From positions 37,205,007-37,269,006 of the forward strand of contig OX457046.1 in assembly GCA_949752735.1 (NCBI GenBank): DNA of 64,000 bases, in the 5' to 3' direction. Positions within the stretch are counted from its first letter, which is position 1, and each line of letters opens with the position of its first letter. Shown piece after piece: positions 1-10,039 of the stretch. Origin of the DNA: Lumbricus terrestris. Taxonomy: Eukaryota; Annelida; Clitellata; Crassiclitellata; Lumbricidae. The notes beneath the pieces are model-generated. The model searched no databases, was not told the origin of the DNA, and saw only the letters and a program-made list of their open reading frames with translations. Position numbers and translations under genes: made by a program.

Positions 1-660
1 GCTTCTGCTGCTGCTGACCAGAGGTCATTAATTTTGGCGCTCCATCGGATCCATTCCTATTGTCAATCGCTGGACATTAGCATCGTATTCTTTATCCTCC
101 TCATTCTCCTCCTGCCCCTCTTCTACTCTCCTCCTTCTCATCCTCCCCCTCCTCTCCAGCTCCTCCTCCTTTTTCTCCTCCTGTGATTCTTTCTCCACTT
201 CCCTTCTGCACTTCCGATTCTCCATTCTCCGCATAATGCTGAGTTTTCTTACTCCTGCAATTTCTTCTCTGCAGTTTTCACTCCACACTCCTTTCCACTC
301 CTCCATCACTTTCTTCTTCTCTTCATCCTCCTCCTCGTTTTCGTCGTCTTTCGTTCTTTTCTTTTCCTCTTCCTGTTCTTCTTCGTCCGTCCTTTCCTTT
401 CTCTCCCTTCCTGATTTTGTCCTCTTTTTCTTCCTCATCTTCATCTTCATCCTTTTCATCTTACTCCTGCTCTATTCGCACCCTCTTTTTCCTCCTCTGC
501 CTCTTCCTCTTCCTACTCCCCACTGCTCTGCCCTCTGAATCTTCTTTCTCCTCCCAATCTTCTTTCTCCTCCTCCATCGTCCTCCTCCCCCCATCATCAT
601 CCTCCCATAATTCTTCGTCGTCGTCGTCGTCCTCTTTCTCCAAGGATTAGCGCGGCTGTC
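1..660. repeat. Pyrimidine-rich low-complexity region
   Basis: The + strand is dominated by CTC/TTC triplets from about 90 to 650, with strong strand asymmetry. The Ser/Phe or Glu/Lys/Arg open frames here are by-products of composition. Confidence 0.7.
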
Positions 661-716
661 GTCGGCGATTGATCTACGGTCGGTCGGTTGGTCTTCGGTC
701 CATCCGGGATTAGACG

Positions 717-1430
717 CCTCTTCTCTCTCTTCCCTCTCTTCCCTCTCTCCTCTTCTCTCTCCTTCTCTCTCTTCCCTCTCTTCCCTCTCTTCCCTCTCTT
801 CTCTTCTCTTTTCTCTCCTTCTTCTCTCTCTTCTCTCTCCTTCTCTCCTTCTTCTCTCAGCTCCTACTCGGACGAACGCGCCATCTTAGATGTAATGACA
901 AAATCAATGGACCCCTTCATCGCCAGGTCGAATTTCCTCCGCTATTCCCTCCCATTCCTTTCCCCTCCCATTCCCTTCCACTCCCATTCCCTTTTTCCTT
1001 CCCTTCTCCTTCCCTTGCCATTTTCCATTCCCATTCCCATTCTCCTTTCCCTTGCCATTTTCCATTCCCATTCCCATTCTCCTTTCCCTTACCATTTTCC
1101 ATTCCCATTCCCATTCTCTTTTCTCTTACCATTTCCCATTCCATTTGTCTTGCCCTCCCGTGCCTTCCATTCCTTTCCACTCTCTACATTTTCATTCTCT
1201 CCGATTCCTTCAATTCAGTTCCAATCCCTTCCTTCCATATCCTTACATTTTCTTCCAATCCACTCCGTTTCCCCCTTTTCTTTCCCTTCCAATCCAATCC
1301 AGTACCTGCCTCCCCTTCTCACTTCATCCCATTCCCTTTTCCATTCATACCATGTGCCCTGCTTCCATTCTCTGTGCGCTGTTCTTCCCTCCGCGTTCTT
1401 TCCATTCCCAATTATTCTTCCAGCAAACTG
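717..1430. repeat. CTCTTCC and CCATTCC minisatellites
   Basis: A CTCTTCC-type array (about 717-860) is followed by CCATTCCCATTCC-type units with a roughly 55-bp higher period near 1020-1130, grading into unordered CCATT-rich DNA. Confidence 0.7.
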
Positions 1431-1440
1431 TCATCCATAA

Positions 1441-2055
1441 ACTCAGGCAATGAATTATACATCGCCGCCATATATAGCATAATCACACGTGATAGCGTAA
1501 GATTTTTATTCCAACGTAAACAGTTGGGTTAAATTTTACGTATAAGTTCGCTCCGTGTATCGGCCTATCGATTTCCCCTTCTTATCCTACCCCGTGCGAT
1601 TTTGTCGCGACGTCGGCGTGTGCGCTGGTGCCGGCGTCGGCGCCGCAAAGATTTACGGGAGTTTATTGTCGAGCGATTCATATAGCGCCGCTACATCGTT
1701 TGGTCGATGGTCCATGGGTCGCAAGGGAGTCATGGGGCGATCGCCTGATGGGGCTGGTGACAGCAGGGTCGCAATAACGGCGCCCCAAAGGTCGCGAGGG
1801 TCAGGAGGGGAAGGGCAGAGGTCGCATCCTTGTTGGTCCCTTTACGATCGAGTGACCAACGCCGCAAAAGCAGACGACACATGACGTCGTCTGATGGCGC
1901 CATCAGCAATGCGCGGGAAGAAACCATTGAATATATACATTATATACATATATAATATACATATGCACAGATATATGTGATACACATATATAATGTGTGT
2001 GTATATATATACATATACATTATGCATGACAAATTGACAATGTAACAGTGTCTTC

Positions 2056-2060
<5 letters not shown>
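1441..2060. other. No gene recognised
   Basis: CpG-containing DNA (1550-1900) with a 109-codon open frame of no recognisable family, then AT-rich DNA. Confidence 0.4.

Positions 2061-2063
<3 letters not shown>

Positions 2064-2098
<35 letters not shown>
2064..2098. repeat. (TA)n microsatellite
   Basis: A pure TA dinucleotide run. Confidence 0.9.
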
Positions 2099-2102
<4 letters not shown>

Positions 2103-2242
2103 TGAATATCCTGTAATGTGGTGTATATAATTATATTTATACAAAAATCCTCGTTTATTATCAATCGGGATGACAAATCGCGATCCCATGATGTAGGCCT
2201 ATGTGTTTTTATATATTTATTCACTATTCTATGCGCACATGT

Positions 2243-2464
2243 GTGGCGCGGTGGTGTGGTAGTCATGTTCGTCGCCTTGCAGCCAGAGGGTTGCAAGTTC
2301 GAATCCACCTCAAGTCGCCACGTAGGGACCTTGGGCAAGTTCTTCACTCGCAATTGCTCAGCGCTTCGGCGTGAAACTCCGATGCAGTGTCCGCGCAGTA
2401 GTCTGGAGCGCCTCTGAGTAGTGAGCTTGAAGGGGCGCTATAACAAGTGCGCATACAAACAAAC
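2243..2464 (+). mobile_element. tRNA-derived SINE, full-length copy
   Basis: The head has pol III box A and box B (gttcgaatcc) of a tRNA-like region. The body contains gcaattgctcagcgcttcgg, then gagcgcctctgagtag and the tail cttgaaggggcgctataa. The same order recurs at 14500, 26040, 50465 and 63815. Confidence 0.82.
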
Positions 2465-2819
2465 ATAATTATTATAGACAGACAGAAATATGGAGATACG
2501 CAGACGTATAGACATCAGGCAAAGGTATACTTATAATCATTATTGTAAATTTATATTGCGCCACTTAAAGAGAAACTCCTCAGAGGAGCTCCCGACCTGA
2601 CAGTAACGTATACCACAAGCAAAGAAAATGTTTTTCAAACGCAATAGTTCGAAAATTGTAGACAGAAATTCAGATAGGCAGATATAGATGCACGCATGCA
2701 GACATACACATTACACACATACAGAGACAGGCAGAGATGCAGACCTACAGGTATACACACAGACATAAAGGGACATATAGGTAGACAGATCTAGCGATGC
2801 GCACACATATCGATAGAGT

Positions 2820-2979
<160 letters not shown>

Positions 2980-3576
2980 AGGAGGGACGGACGGACGGAC
3001 GGACGGACAAACAGACAAAGGACAGAAAGACAGACGGACAGACGCTGATCCGTGACGTAGGAAGTGCATTCACCTCGGAGTCTTGTTACCCGTCGTCTTT
3101 TTATGGCTGCCATCGACCGCCAGGGGCGCCAGTTAGTTACTCTCGTCGTTGGGGGAGGGGTGATCGAAGGGCTTGAGGGTGGGGCTGGGAAGCGGGTTTT
3201 AGTTATTTCTCTTGTTATGGCAGGGTCGTGCGAACGACACATAAAACCGTCGTTAAGACTGTTAATTAAGGCATTCGGTTCCGTCAAAAAGGCTTCAAGC
3301 CTCCAGTCATATTTTATACATTATTGGCCGGAGAACAAGGAATCGGAAGAGTTACGACTCGCCGACACGGCAATCCACGGCCCATCTCCATCTTTTAATC
3401 CGATTCACTGTCTCCTTCCCTTTCTCCCAGCCCCTTCTTCTCTGTCTGTGTCTGTCTCACTATGTCTGTCACTGTCTCTGTTTATTTGTCTGTTTCTCAC
3501 ATTCCTCCTTTCAATCATTTTCCCATCTCCAGGGCTTCCATCTCCCAGTCCCTGTGTCGCCACAGAAGTATGAAAA

Positions 3577-3740
3577 TGTTCATTCATTCATTCATTCATT
3601 CATTCATTCATTCATTCATTCATTCATTCATTCATTCATTCATTCATTCGTTCATTCGTTCATTCATTCATTCATTCATTCATTCATTCGTTCATTCGTT
3701 CATTCATTCATTCATTCATTCATTCATTCGTTCATTCATT
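3577..3740. repeat. (ATTC)n microsatellite
   Basis: About 40 tetranucleotide units with regularly spaced CATTCGTTCATTCG variants. Confidence 0.9.
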
Positions 3741-4499
3741 TATCAGAGTCGCCTAACCCAGTGGGATCAAATAAAACTGAATTAAGATGAGAGAGAAATC
3801 CCTGAGGAGTAGATCTAGAAAGGGAGCGTAGCCTATTAAAGCATCAAGGGAGGCCATCGATGATCGTATTATTTATTATAGCTTATGCGAATTAAATGTT
3901 TTTATCAAACAATCTATAATAACAAAAGTTGAAAGGACAATAATTTAAAATTCAAAAGCTGCATCTTCGAACGTTTTTATATGTCACGCGGATGATTTCT
4001 TGATTTCTTTCACAGAAGATAAATATCAAAATAAAAATGCTTTCCCCTTTGATTTGATGATTTTGATCTGCCAGCATCAAACACATTTTCGCACTGCGGT
4101 CCTGCATAAACTATGGACCGCTTTATCAGATAGCAAGTGAACACGAAACCTGTGGCACTAGTGCAGCTGCCAATCTAAGCGTAGGCCAACAAGAGTTGAT
4201 GGTGGATCATCACGCACTTTTCGCATTCGCTGATTAAAGTACTCTCGTCCAATGAGGATTTCTAAATTACAGCTGACGTGTATCGACTCTTTTGTTACGG
4301 GTCATATTTCAACCAATCAGACCGTGACTTTATTGGCGGGATCATTTAGCGCCATTAAAAGGTTCTCACAAAGAAATTAAACAACTTCTAGACTGTCGGT
4401 CAATCAGTCTTCGAACAGTCGACTATATAATAAATAGTTTATATACCTCGATTTGCAGCGTAGCGCTGTTTGGAGGTCAAGAAATGAATTTGTAAAATT

Positions 4500-4700
4500 C
4501 AGGACTGTTTTAAAGTAATTTTTAGAACTGCGCAAACCCTTTCTTTGCCTTCCAATCCTCCATGGTAGATTACTTCCAATCGCAGGACAATGACATTTTC
4601 ACTAGCTTTTACTGCACAGAATTGCTTCTACAACTGCACAGATCCATTTAGAACTGCACATTTTGTGTACATTATACAACTGCACGTTAAAAAAACCCTG
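4500..4700. mobile_element. hAT-type MITE, family C copy 1
   Basis: Ends CAGGACTGTTTTAAAG and TTAAAAAAACCCTG, flanked by GTAAAATT and GTAAAATC (7 of 8). Inverted relative to the copies at 47075 and 50171, which share the inner text. Confidence 0.7.
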
Positions 4701-4916
4701 GTAAAATCTGTTTACAGGACTGTTTCCAGTTACTATGTGGATTTCGTTGTGAACGTGAAAGTGTGTGAACTTTCCATACACTACCATCCTCCTTTACCAG
4801 GCAGGAGAACTGTAGAAAAATAACTTGCTGTTCAGACTTTGATTTCTTTGGACTTGGGGCGTTCAATGATGACTTTACTATGGGGGGTCTTAAGAAAGAC
4901 TAGAGTGGGGGGTTGG

Positions 4917-5177
4917 CATGGGCGGAGATTTGGGCGGAGACTCGCGGGGGATGAAAACGCGGCCGAAGATTTTTAACGGACGAATGTCTGAGACGCCGAC
5001 GAAATTTTCCAGCTTTTTTGGCGGCCAAAATTTCTGACGACCTTTTTTTAAGTCATCCGCCCGGAATGTCGATGAAAAACCTACCGATTGGGGGGGAGGG
5101 ACAAATGCACGAGCCGTCACCCCACCACATCCATTGAGGGGGGCCGTCCCCACTGTCCCCCTAAGTCTTCGTCCATG
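4917..5177. mobile_element. Small hAT-type element
   Basis: Starts CATGGGCGGAG and ends CGTCCATG, flanked by GGGGTTGG and GTGGTTGG (7 of 8). The interior has the GAAATTTTCC...TTTCTGACGACC style seen in other MITEs here. Confidence 0.5.
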
Positions 5178-5254
5178 GTGGTTGGACCCCACAATCCCTC
5201 GTCAATTCTCACATTGTCTTTATTAAAAAGTAATTACTGTCATGTGTTCAACAG

Positions 5255-5470
5255 AGGAAACGGTAGAGGGAAGCTGGAGCGCCTGGTCGGAGTGGAGTCA
5301 CTGCTTCGGATGTGGAACGAAGAGAAGACGGTTTCGAACCTGTGACTCTACTTCTTCTCTTTCGTCGCCCTCTCCTCGCCCTCTGCAACACCCGACCGGC
5401 GCTGCTGGGGCCCCGCAGTGCCCGGGAGCAGCCTTCGACTTATCGACGTGCAGCGAACCAAGATGCTCCG
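5255..5470 (+). CDS. TSP1-CUB gene: TSP1 exon
   Basis: The acceptor is ttcaacag and the donor is TCCG followed by gtcggt. The exon encodes EGSWSAWSEWSHCFGCG, then cysteines in RTC, PQC, STC and PRC, the six-cysteine pattern of a TSP1 repeat. Phase 1 in and phase 1 out. The CFGCG loop is shorter than the common CSxTCG. Confidence 0.82.
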
Positions 5471-6220
5471 GTCGGTTGTCATTGGCAACTAAATTGTTTT
5501 GTGCTGCTGGATCTGTAAATTTATATAGCGATCGTATTTTTATTCGATCGATTACTCGCGATTAATCGATCGAAATTCAATTAATCAATTACGATTAATT
5601 GATAAAATTTTAATCCATGACTGTAACTGTGGCGCTACTTTTTACCCTTATAGGCTACCTTTATAAGTCATCTTTTGCACGTTTCTACCCTCCTTAAGCT
5701 GTTCATCTTTAGAAAGTAGAAACGTAATCAAGCGCTATATAACTCGAGTAATTATTATAAATCATCGATTGTTTTGACAAGTAATAGGCTATATACGGTA
5801 ATTTACTGTAACATGTATCTTTGTAGCGCCTTTTTTTTATCTGGTAACAAACTCGATGTTTTTACATTTAATAGACGCGACGCATGCGCAGACAGCCTCA
5901 ACCGAACATCCGGTGACCCCCGACCCGCACTGCGTGTGCGGATGTTCGCTGTCGAAGCCGGAAGGTCACGTGGTGTCGTCGACCGGATGTCGACCTCCGT
6001 CGCAGTGGCGCATCGAGGTCACTCAAGGTCACGTCGTCCGTTTGACCTTCGCCCGATTCGACCTTGACGAGAGGAACGAGAGGTCGTGGGTGAAGGTGAG
6101 GGACGGACATTCGCAGAACGACCGCCTGCTCGTCTTCAGCCGCGGTGGACCGATCCCACAGCCGGTGACGACGACGCAGAACCGGATGATGGTCGAGTAC
6201 TGGAGTAGTAGTCCGAGCGA

Positions 6221-6253
<33 letters not shown>

Positions 6254-6469
6254 CTACTTTGCGATGAGAGGCAACGAGGGATTTGTGGCAACATACACGG
6301 CAATCGGTAACTAAATAATTTGTTGCGCATGTTGTTGTTGACGGCGACAACGATGATGGGATGATGAGATGATGATGACGATGATGATAACGATGATGAC
6401 GACGGCGGTGATGATGTTGTTGTTGTTGTTGATGAATATGATGATGATGGTGGTGATGACGATGACGAT

Positions 6470-6501
<32 letters not shown>

Positions 6502-8569
6502 TGTCGATGATGATGATGATGAAGATGACGATGATGATGATGTCGATGATGATGATGACGATGATGATGACGACGACGATGATAATATTACTATTTCAAC
6601 TTAAAACTGTACTTTTTCGAACAATAGACGGGATCACCTTGAGTGACCTTTGAGAGGCGTCATAGAAATGAGAGTATTAACGAACGAACGAGTGAATGAA
6701 TGAACGAATGAATGAACAAACGAACGAACAAACGAACGAACGAGTGAATGAATGAACGAACGAACGAGTGAATGAATGAACGAATGAATGAACAAACGAA
6801 CGAACAAACGAACGAACGAGTGAATGAATGAACGAACGAACGAGTGAATGAATGAACGAATGAATGAACAAACGAACGAACAAACGAACGAACGTGTGAA
6901 TGAATGAACGAACGAACGAGTGAATGAATGAACGAATGAATGAACAAACGAACGAACAAACGAACGAGTGAATGAATGAACGAACGAACGAATGAATGAA
7001 CAAACGAACGAACAAACGAACGAACAAACGAACGAACAAACGAACGAACGAGTGAATGAATGAACGAACGAACAAACGAACGAACGAGTGAATGAATGAA
7101 CGAACGAACGAATGAATGAACAAACGAACGAACGAACGAACGAACGAATAAACGAACGAACGAACGAACGAATGAACGAATGAATGCATGAATGAATGTT
7201 GTTTTCTGGTTATTCAGTTGACGATGGCCTGGGTGGTCATCCTTCTGACCGGCGTCCAAGCGGGGCAGCGGGTGGTCGTCAGGCGATCTGGGAGAGCGCC
7301 GTGACTGTGGCTGGCATCTCTCTCTGCGTCCTCATCGTCATCGTCAGCATTGGTTTCGTCTGCCATCACCACGTCGCCCAACGGCGTCTAAGGGCCAAGC
7401 TCCTCCACACACCCGCACACCAGGCCCTTCTCGGCCGGCGGAAGGACGCCGCTGCCACCGACGGGACCTGCCCTGCCCCAGGTGGGAGCGTTGACGGCGC
7501 CGGTGGCTGCGGTTCCCCCTTCGCCTCCTCCCGTCAGCGCAAGTCCTCGTCGGCGACTCCGACGGGCGTCGCCGGTGGATCGAGGCGACCGTCACAGGCA
7601 GAGCAGGCGCCGTGGACTCCTGGGAGCGTTCGGTCTGGGAAGCCCGGGTCGACCCCGGACCTGCTGCGGAAACCAGCGTCCGGTGCATCTCCGGCCGTTT
7701 CGCGCCATTCGCGGGGACCAGCCTCCTCGCATCACCACCAGCAGCAGCAGCAACTGTCGAAGATGATGGCGTTGCAGATGCGGCAACAGCAGCATCGGAA
7801 CCCGGATGAAGTTCTCAGTCCTTCCGCGGAGGCGAGGAGGAACCTGGAGTCGCGCGGCCACCACGCTGTCGGTTCCAAGCACCACGAGGAGATCCCGATG
7901 GACGCCTACCACCGGCGTCGGAACAGGAAGCCAGCGCAGACGACGTCGGACGACGACGACGATGAAGACAACAACAGTGCGTTCATCTACGAGAAGCGGC
8001 CACCAGTCGAAGGCCGCGACTCCCTGACGCGCGGCAGGTCAATCGACGACGACCTTGCCGACGAGGGAGCGAAGGACCCTGCAGCCCTCCAGAAGGCGAG
8101 GTTCATTCCCCCTAAGCGGTCGCAGCTGGCCGAGATCCGCGACCTGCGACCCACCCGAGAGGCTGCGACCGCCAACCCGCACCAGCTGAGGTCCCTGGAT
8201 CTGAAGCCCCACGAGGGTCACCACCACCACCAGCAGCAGGAGCGTTCGTACCCTGCCACCCCGATGTCCATTACCTCGGCGGGCGAACTGTCGCTGACCC
8301 TCGATAAGACGGATCTCTTCGAGGATCAGGGAAGGGGCGATTCGCCGATCGACTTCATAACGACCGATGAATTTGAGTACGACGACTACGTGTCCCAACT
8401 GCCAGGGTCCTACTTCACGATGGACCCACACGCCTACACCCTCACCTGGTCACAGCACCCGCCCTGGGCCGCGACGTCTGCTGCTGCTGCCGCGGCCCAG
8501 GGTCAGAAGACAATCGCCTCACGTACCAACAGCCAAGGCAGCCTCGACCCAGACCGACTCTACTACTAA
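5255..8569 (+). CDS. TSP1-CUB single-pass membrane protein, 3' three exons (5' partial)
   Basis: Exons 5255-5470, 5875-6306 and 7218-8569 join in phase 1 (216, 432 and 1352 bp) to give about 665 residues. In order: a thrombospondin type-1 repeat with WSAWSEW and six cysteines; a CUB-like domain containing WRIEVTQGHVVRLTFARFDL and WVKVRDG; a glycine/serine juxtamembrane stretch; a hydrophobic helix (SLCVLIVIVSIGF, about visible residues 245-267) followed by HHHVAQRR; and a roughly 390-residue cytoplasmic tail rich in Q, H, S, R and D, ending DPDRLYY before TAA. TSP1 and CUB modules are typical of secreted or surface adhesion and guidance proteins; the symmetric 1-1 phase is usual for shuffled extracellular modules. 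The ligand is unknown and I do not recognise a named orthologue. The signal-peptide exon must lie upstream and was not identified between 1 and 5254. No AATAAA was seen soon after the stop. The domain calls are firm; the role is inference. Confidence 0.8.
5471..5874. other. Intron of the TSP1-CUB gene
   Basis: AT-rich, with ATTAATCG-type repeated words at 5528-5600. No further feature seen. Confidence 0.7.
5875..6306 (+). CDS. TSP1-CUB gene: CUB-like exon
   Basis: The acceptor is acatttaatag and the donor is CAATCG followed by gtaact. The 144 residues hold one CUB-like domain with cysteines in HCVCGC and STGC. A hexanucleotide repeat (about 6222-6252) encodes a GQ dipeptide run between two late beta strands. 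Phase 1 in and out. Confidence 0.82.
6355..6590. repeat. (GAT/GAC)n triplet array in a TSP1-CUB intron
   Basis: Interspersed GATGAT and GACGAC units. Confidence 0.85.
6676..7196. repeat. (GAAC/GAAT)n array with 76-bp higher-order unit
   Basis: Tetranucleotide array whose variants recur in blocks, for example cgagtgaatg at 6741 and 6817 and a variant at 6893. It ends about 20 bp before a splice acceptor. Confidence 0.85.
7218..8569 (+). CDS. TSP1-CUB gene: transmembrane and cytoplasmic exon
   Basis: The acceptor is tggttattcag, about 20 bases after a long tetranucleotide array. It encodes a short ectodomain stalk, the membrane helix and the whole cytoplasmic tail to TAA at 8567-8569. The tail has HHHQQQQQ, DDDDDEDNN and poly-Ala runs and tyrosines in EYDDY; no catalytic domain is visible. 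Confidence 0.82.
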
Positions 8570-8689
8570 CTTGTCGTCTTGTCTTGTCAACCATCCTCGA
8601 TCCGAGGGTTGGTCGCATCATGGACGAGCTTCCTCCAACTCTTCCTGTCCCTTGTGTCCACCAGAGCCTGCCCGAGAGTTGTTCCCATC

Positions 8690-9060
8690 CATGTTCCGAT
8701 GTTGACAAGCCAGCCCATCCTCGGCCTACTACTAACTACTCACCCGTTTTTCACCCACCCAGTCGCCCAACTATATTCACCCTCCCAATATAGTCTACAA
8801 AATCCTTGCCCAGTGGCCTGTCCAATCACCCTCGAAATCACCAACCCACCACCTGCCCAGTGCTCACCCAATCACCTACCAAATCACCCACTCAATCGTT
8901 TACCCAGTCACCCACTCGGTCACCCGATTATTCACTCTCCCAACAACCAATCCAATGCCACGAAATCACCCTCAAATCACCTGCTCAATCCTCACCCAAT
9001 CATCTGCCAAAACACTCACCTAGGTAGTTCAGCCAGGCAATCACCCACCAAATAATTACC
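8690..9060. repeat. Degenerate CAATCACCC-type minisatellite
   Basis: Irregular repeats of aatcacc, cccagtcaccc and similar words just 3' of the TSP1-CUB stop codon, possibly within its 3' UTR. Confidence 0.55.
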
Positions 9061-9559
9061 CAAAAACCTACACCCCAACCCCAACCACATGTCCCCAATC
9101 GTGCGTTCATCAACACACAAGCTGACAAGGTCAAGCAAGTATCAGAGGTCAACTTTAAGTCACGCTGTGTGTTTGTCTAATAGCAATAGGAGCAATAGCC
9201 TACTTTCCACTTCATAGGCGATGAAACCGCAGACTTAAAAACACAGGTTGTGATTAGAAAGACAGACCGGCTAGAAGTTTACCGGGTGTCCGACAAAACA
9301 TGAACTTAGCTGGTCGCGATTTTCTCGCGCTGCATGGGGACGATTCAACGAGCAATGATTCAACGAGCAGTGTTTGCAATTGTTTTGAACCAATCGTCGA
9401 ATGGCAACAAAACAACACAGCACATAAATTTCCCTCCATACATTTCTCTTCCACTCTTGCAAACCCCACGTCCACGGATTTAAATACTTCGTACACAATG
9501 ATGCGCCCCAGGATTTAGTCTAGAAGACTGCTCTCCTCCGTTTACATTCCACTCCCTAC

Positions 9560-9931
9560 CAAGGGCGGATACAGAAATTTTCGAAGGGGGCCAAAACTTT
9601 CGGTCTTTGGACATGGACAAATGTTGGTCTTGGTGGTCAAAAAATCTGATGACCTTTTTAAAGTCACTTTCCTCCAATTCCCAAGGAAAAGATGCCGTTT
9701 TATCCGCCAAAAAGTTGATGACCTTTTTATATTTTTTAGTCGTATGGACTATAGGCCTATTATATGGACCTCGTGTGCGGACTTCCGTGGGTGTGGGAAG
9801 GGCATACAGAATTACTCATACGGGGAAGGGAGCACGTCAACTTTCCGAGCCAGAATAGCTGGTCAAAAATGAAGAAATTTCTAAATGGGGACATGGCCGG
9901 ATTGCCCCCCTCCCTTGTGGATCCGCCTCTG
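9560..9931. mobile_element. hAT-type MITE, family B copy 1
   Basis: Starts CAAGGGCGGATACAG and ends GTGGATCCGCCTCTG, flanked by a perfect 8-bp duplication CTCCCTAC. Shares long inner stretches with the 13962 copy (gccagaatagctggt, aagaaatttctaaatgggg). Confidence 0.85.
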
Positions 9932-10039
9932 CTCCCTACCGATGCCCAACATTGCCCATGCTGTGTTCCCCTAACCTGCATCGAAACACCTTGCTCTGTC
10001 GCGCCCACAGAATCGGAAATCGTAGCCACAAACGGATTG

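Noticed and set aside
2243..2310. tRNA gene
   Set aside because: The box A/B region belongs to a SINE head; the same head recurs with the SINE body and does not close as a proper tRNA.
7344..8708. Minus-strand Arg-rich frames
   Set aside because: Antisense shadows of the GC-rich cytoplasmic-tail exon.
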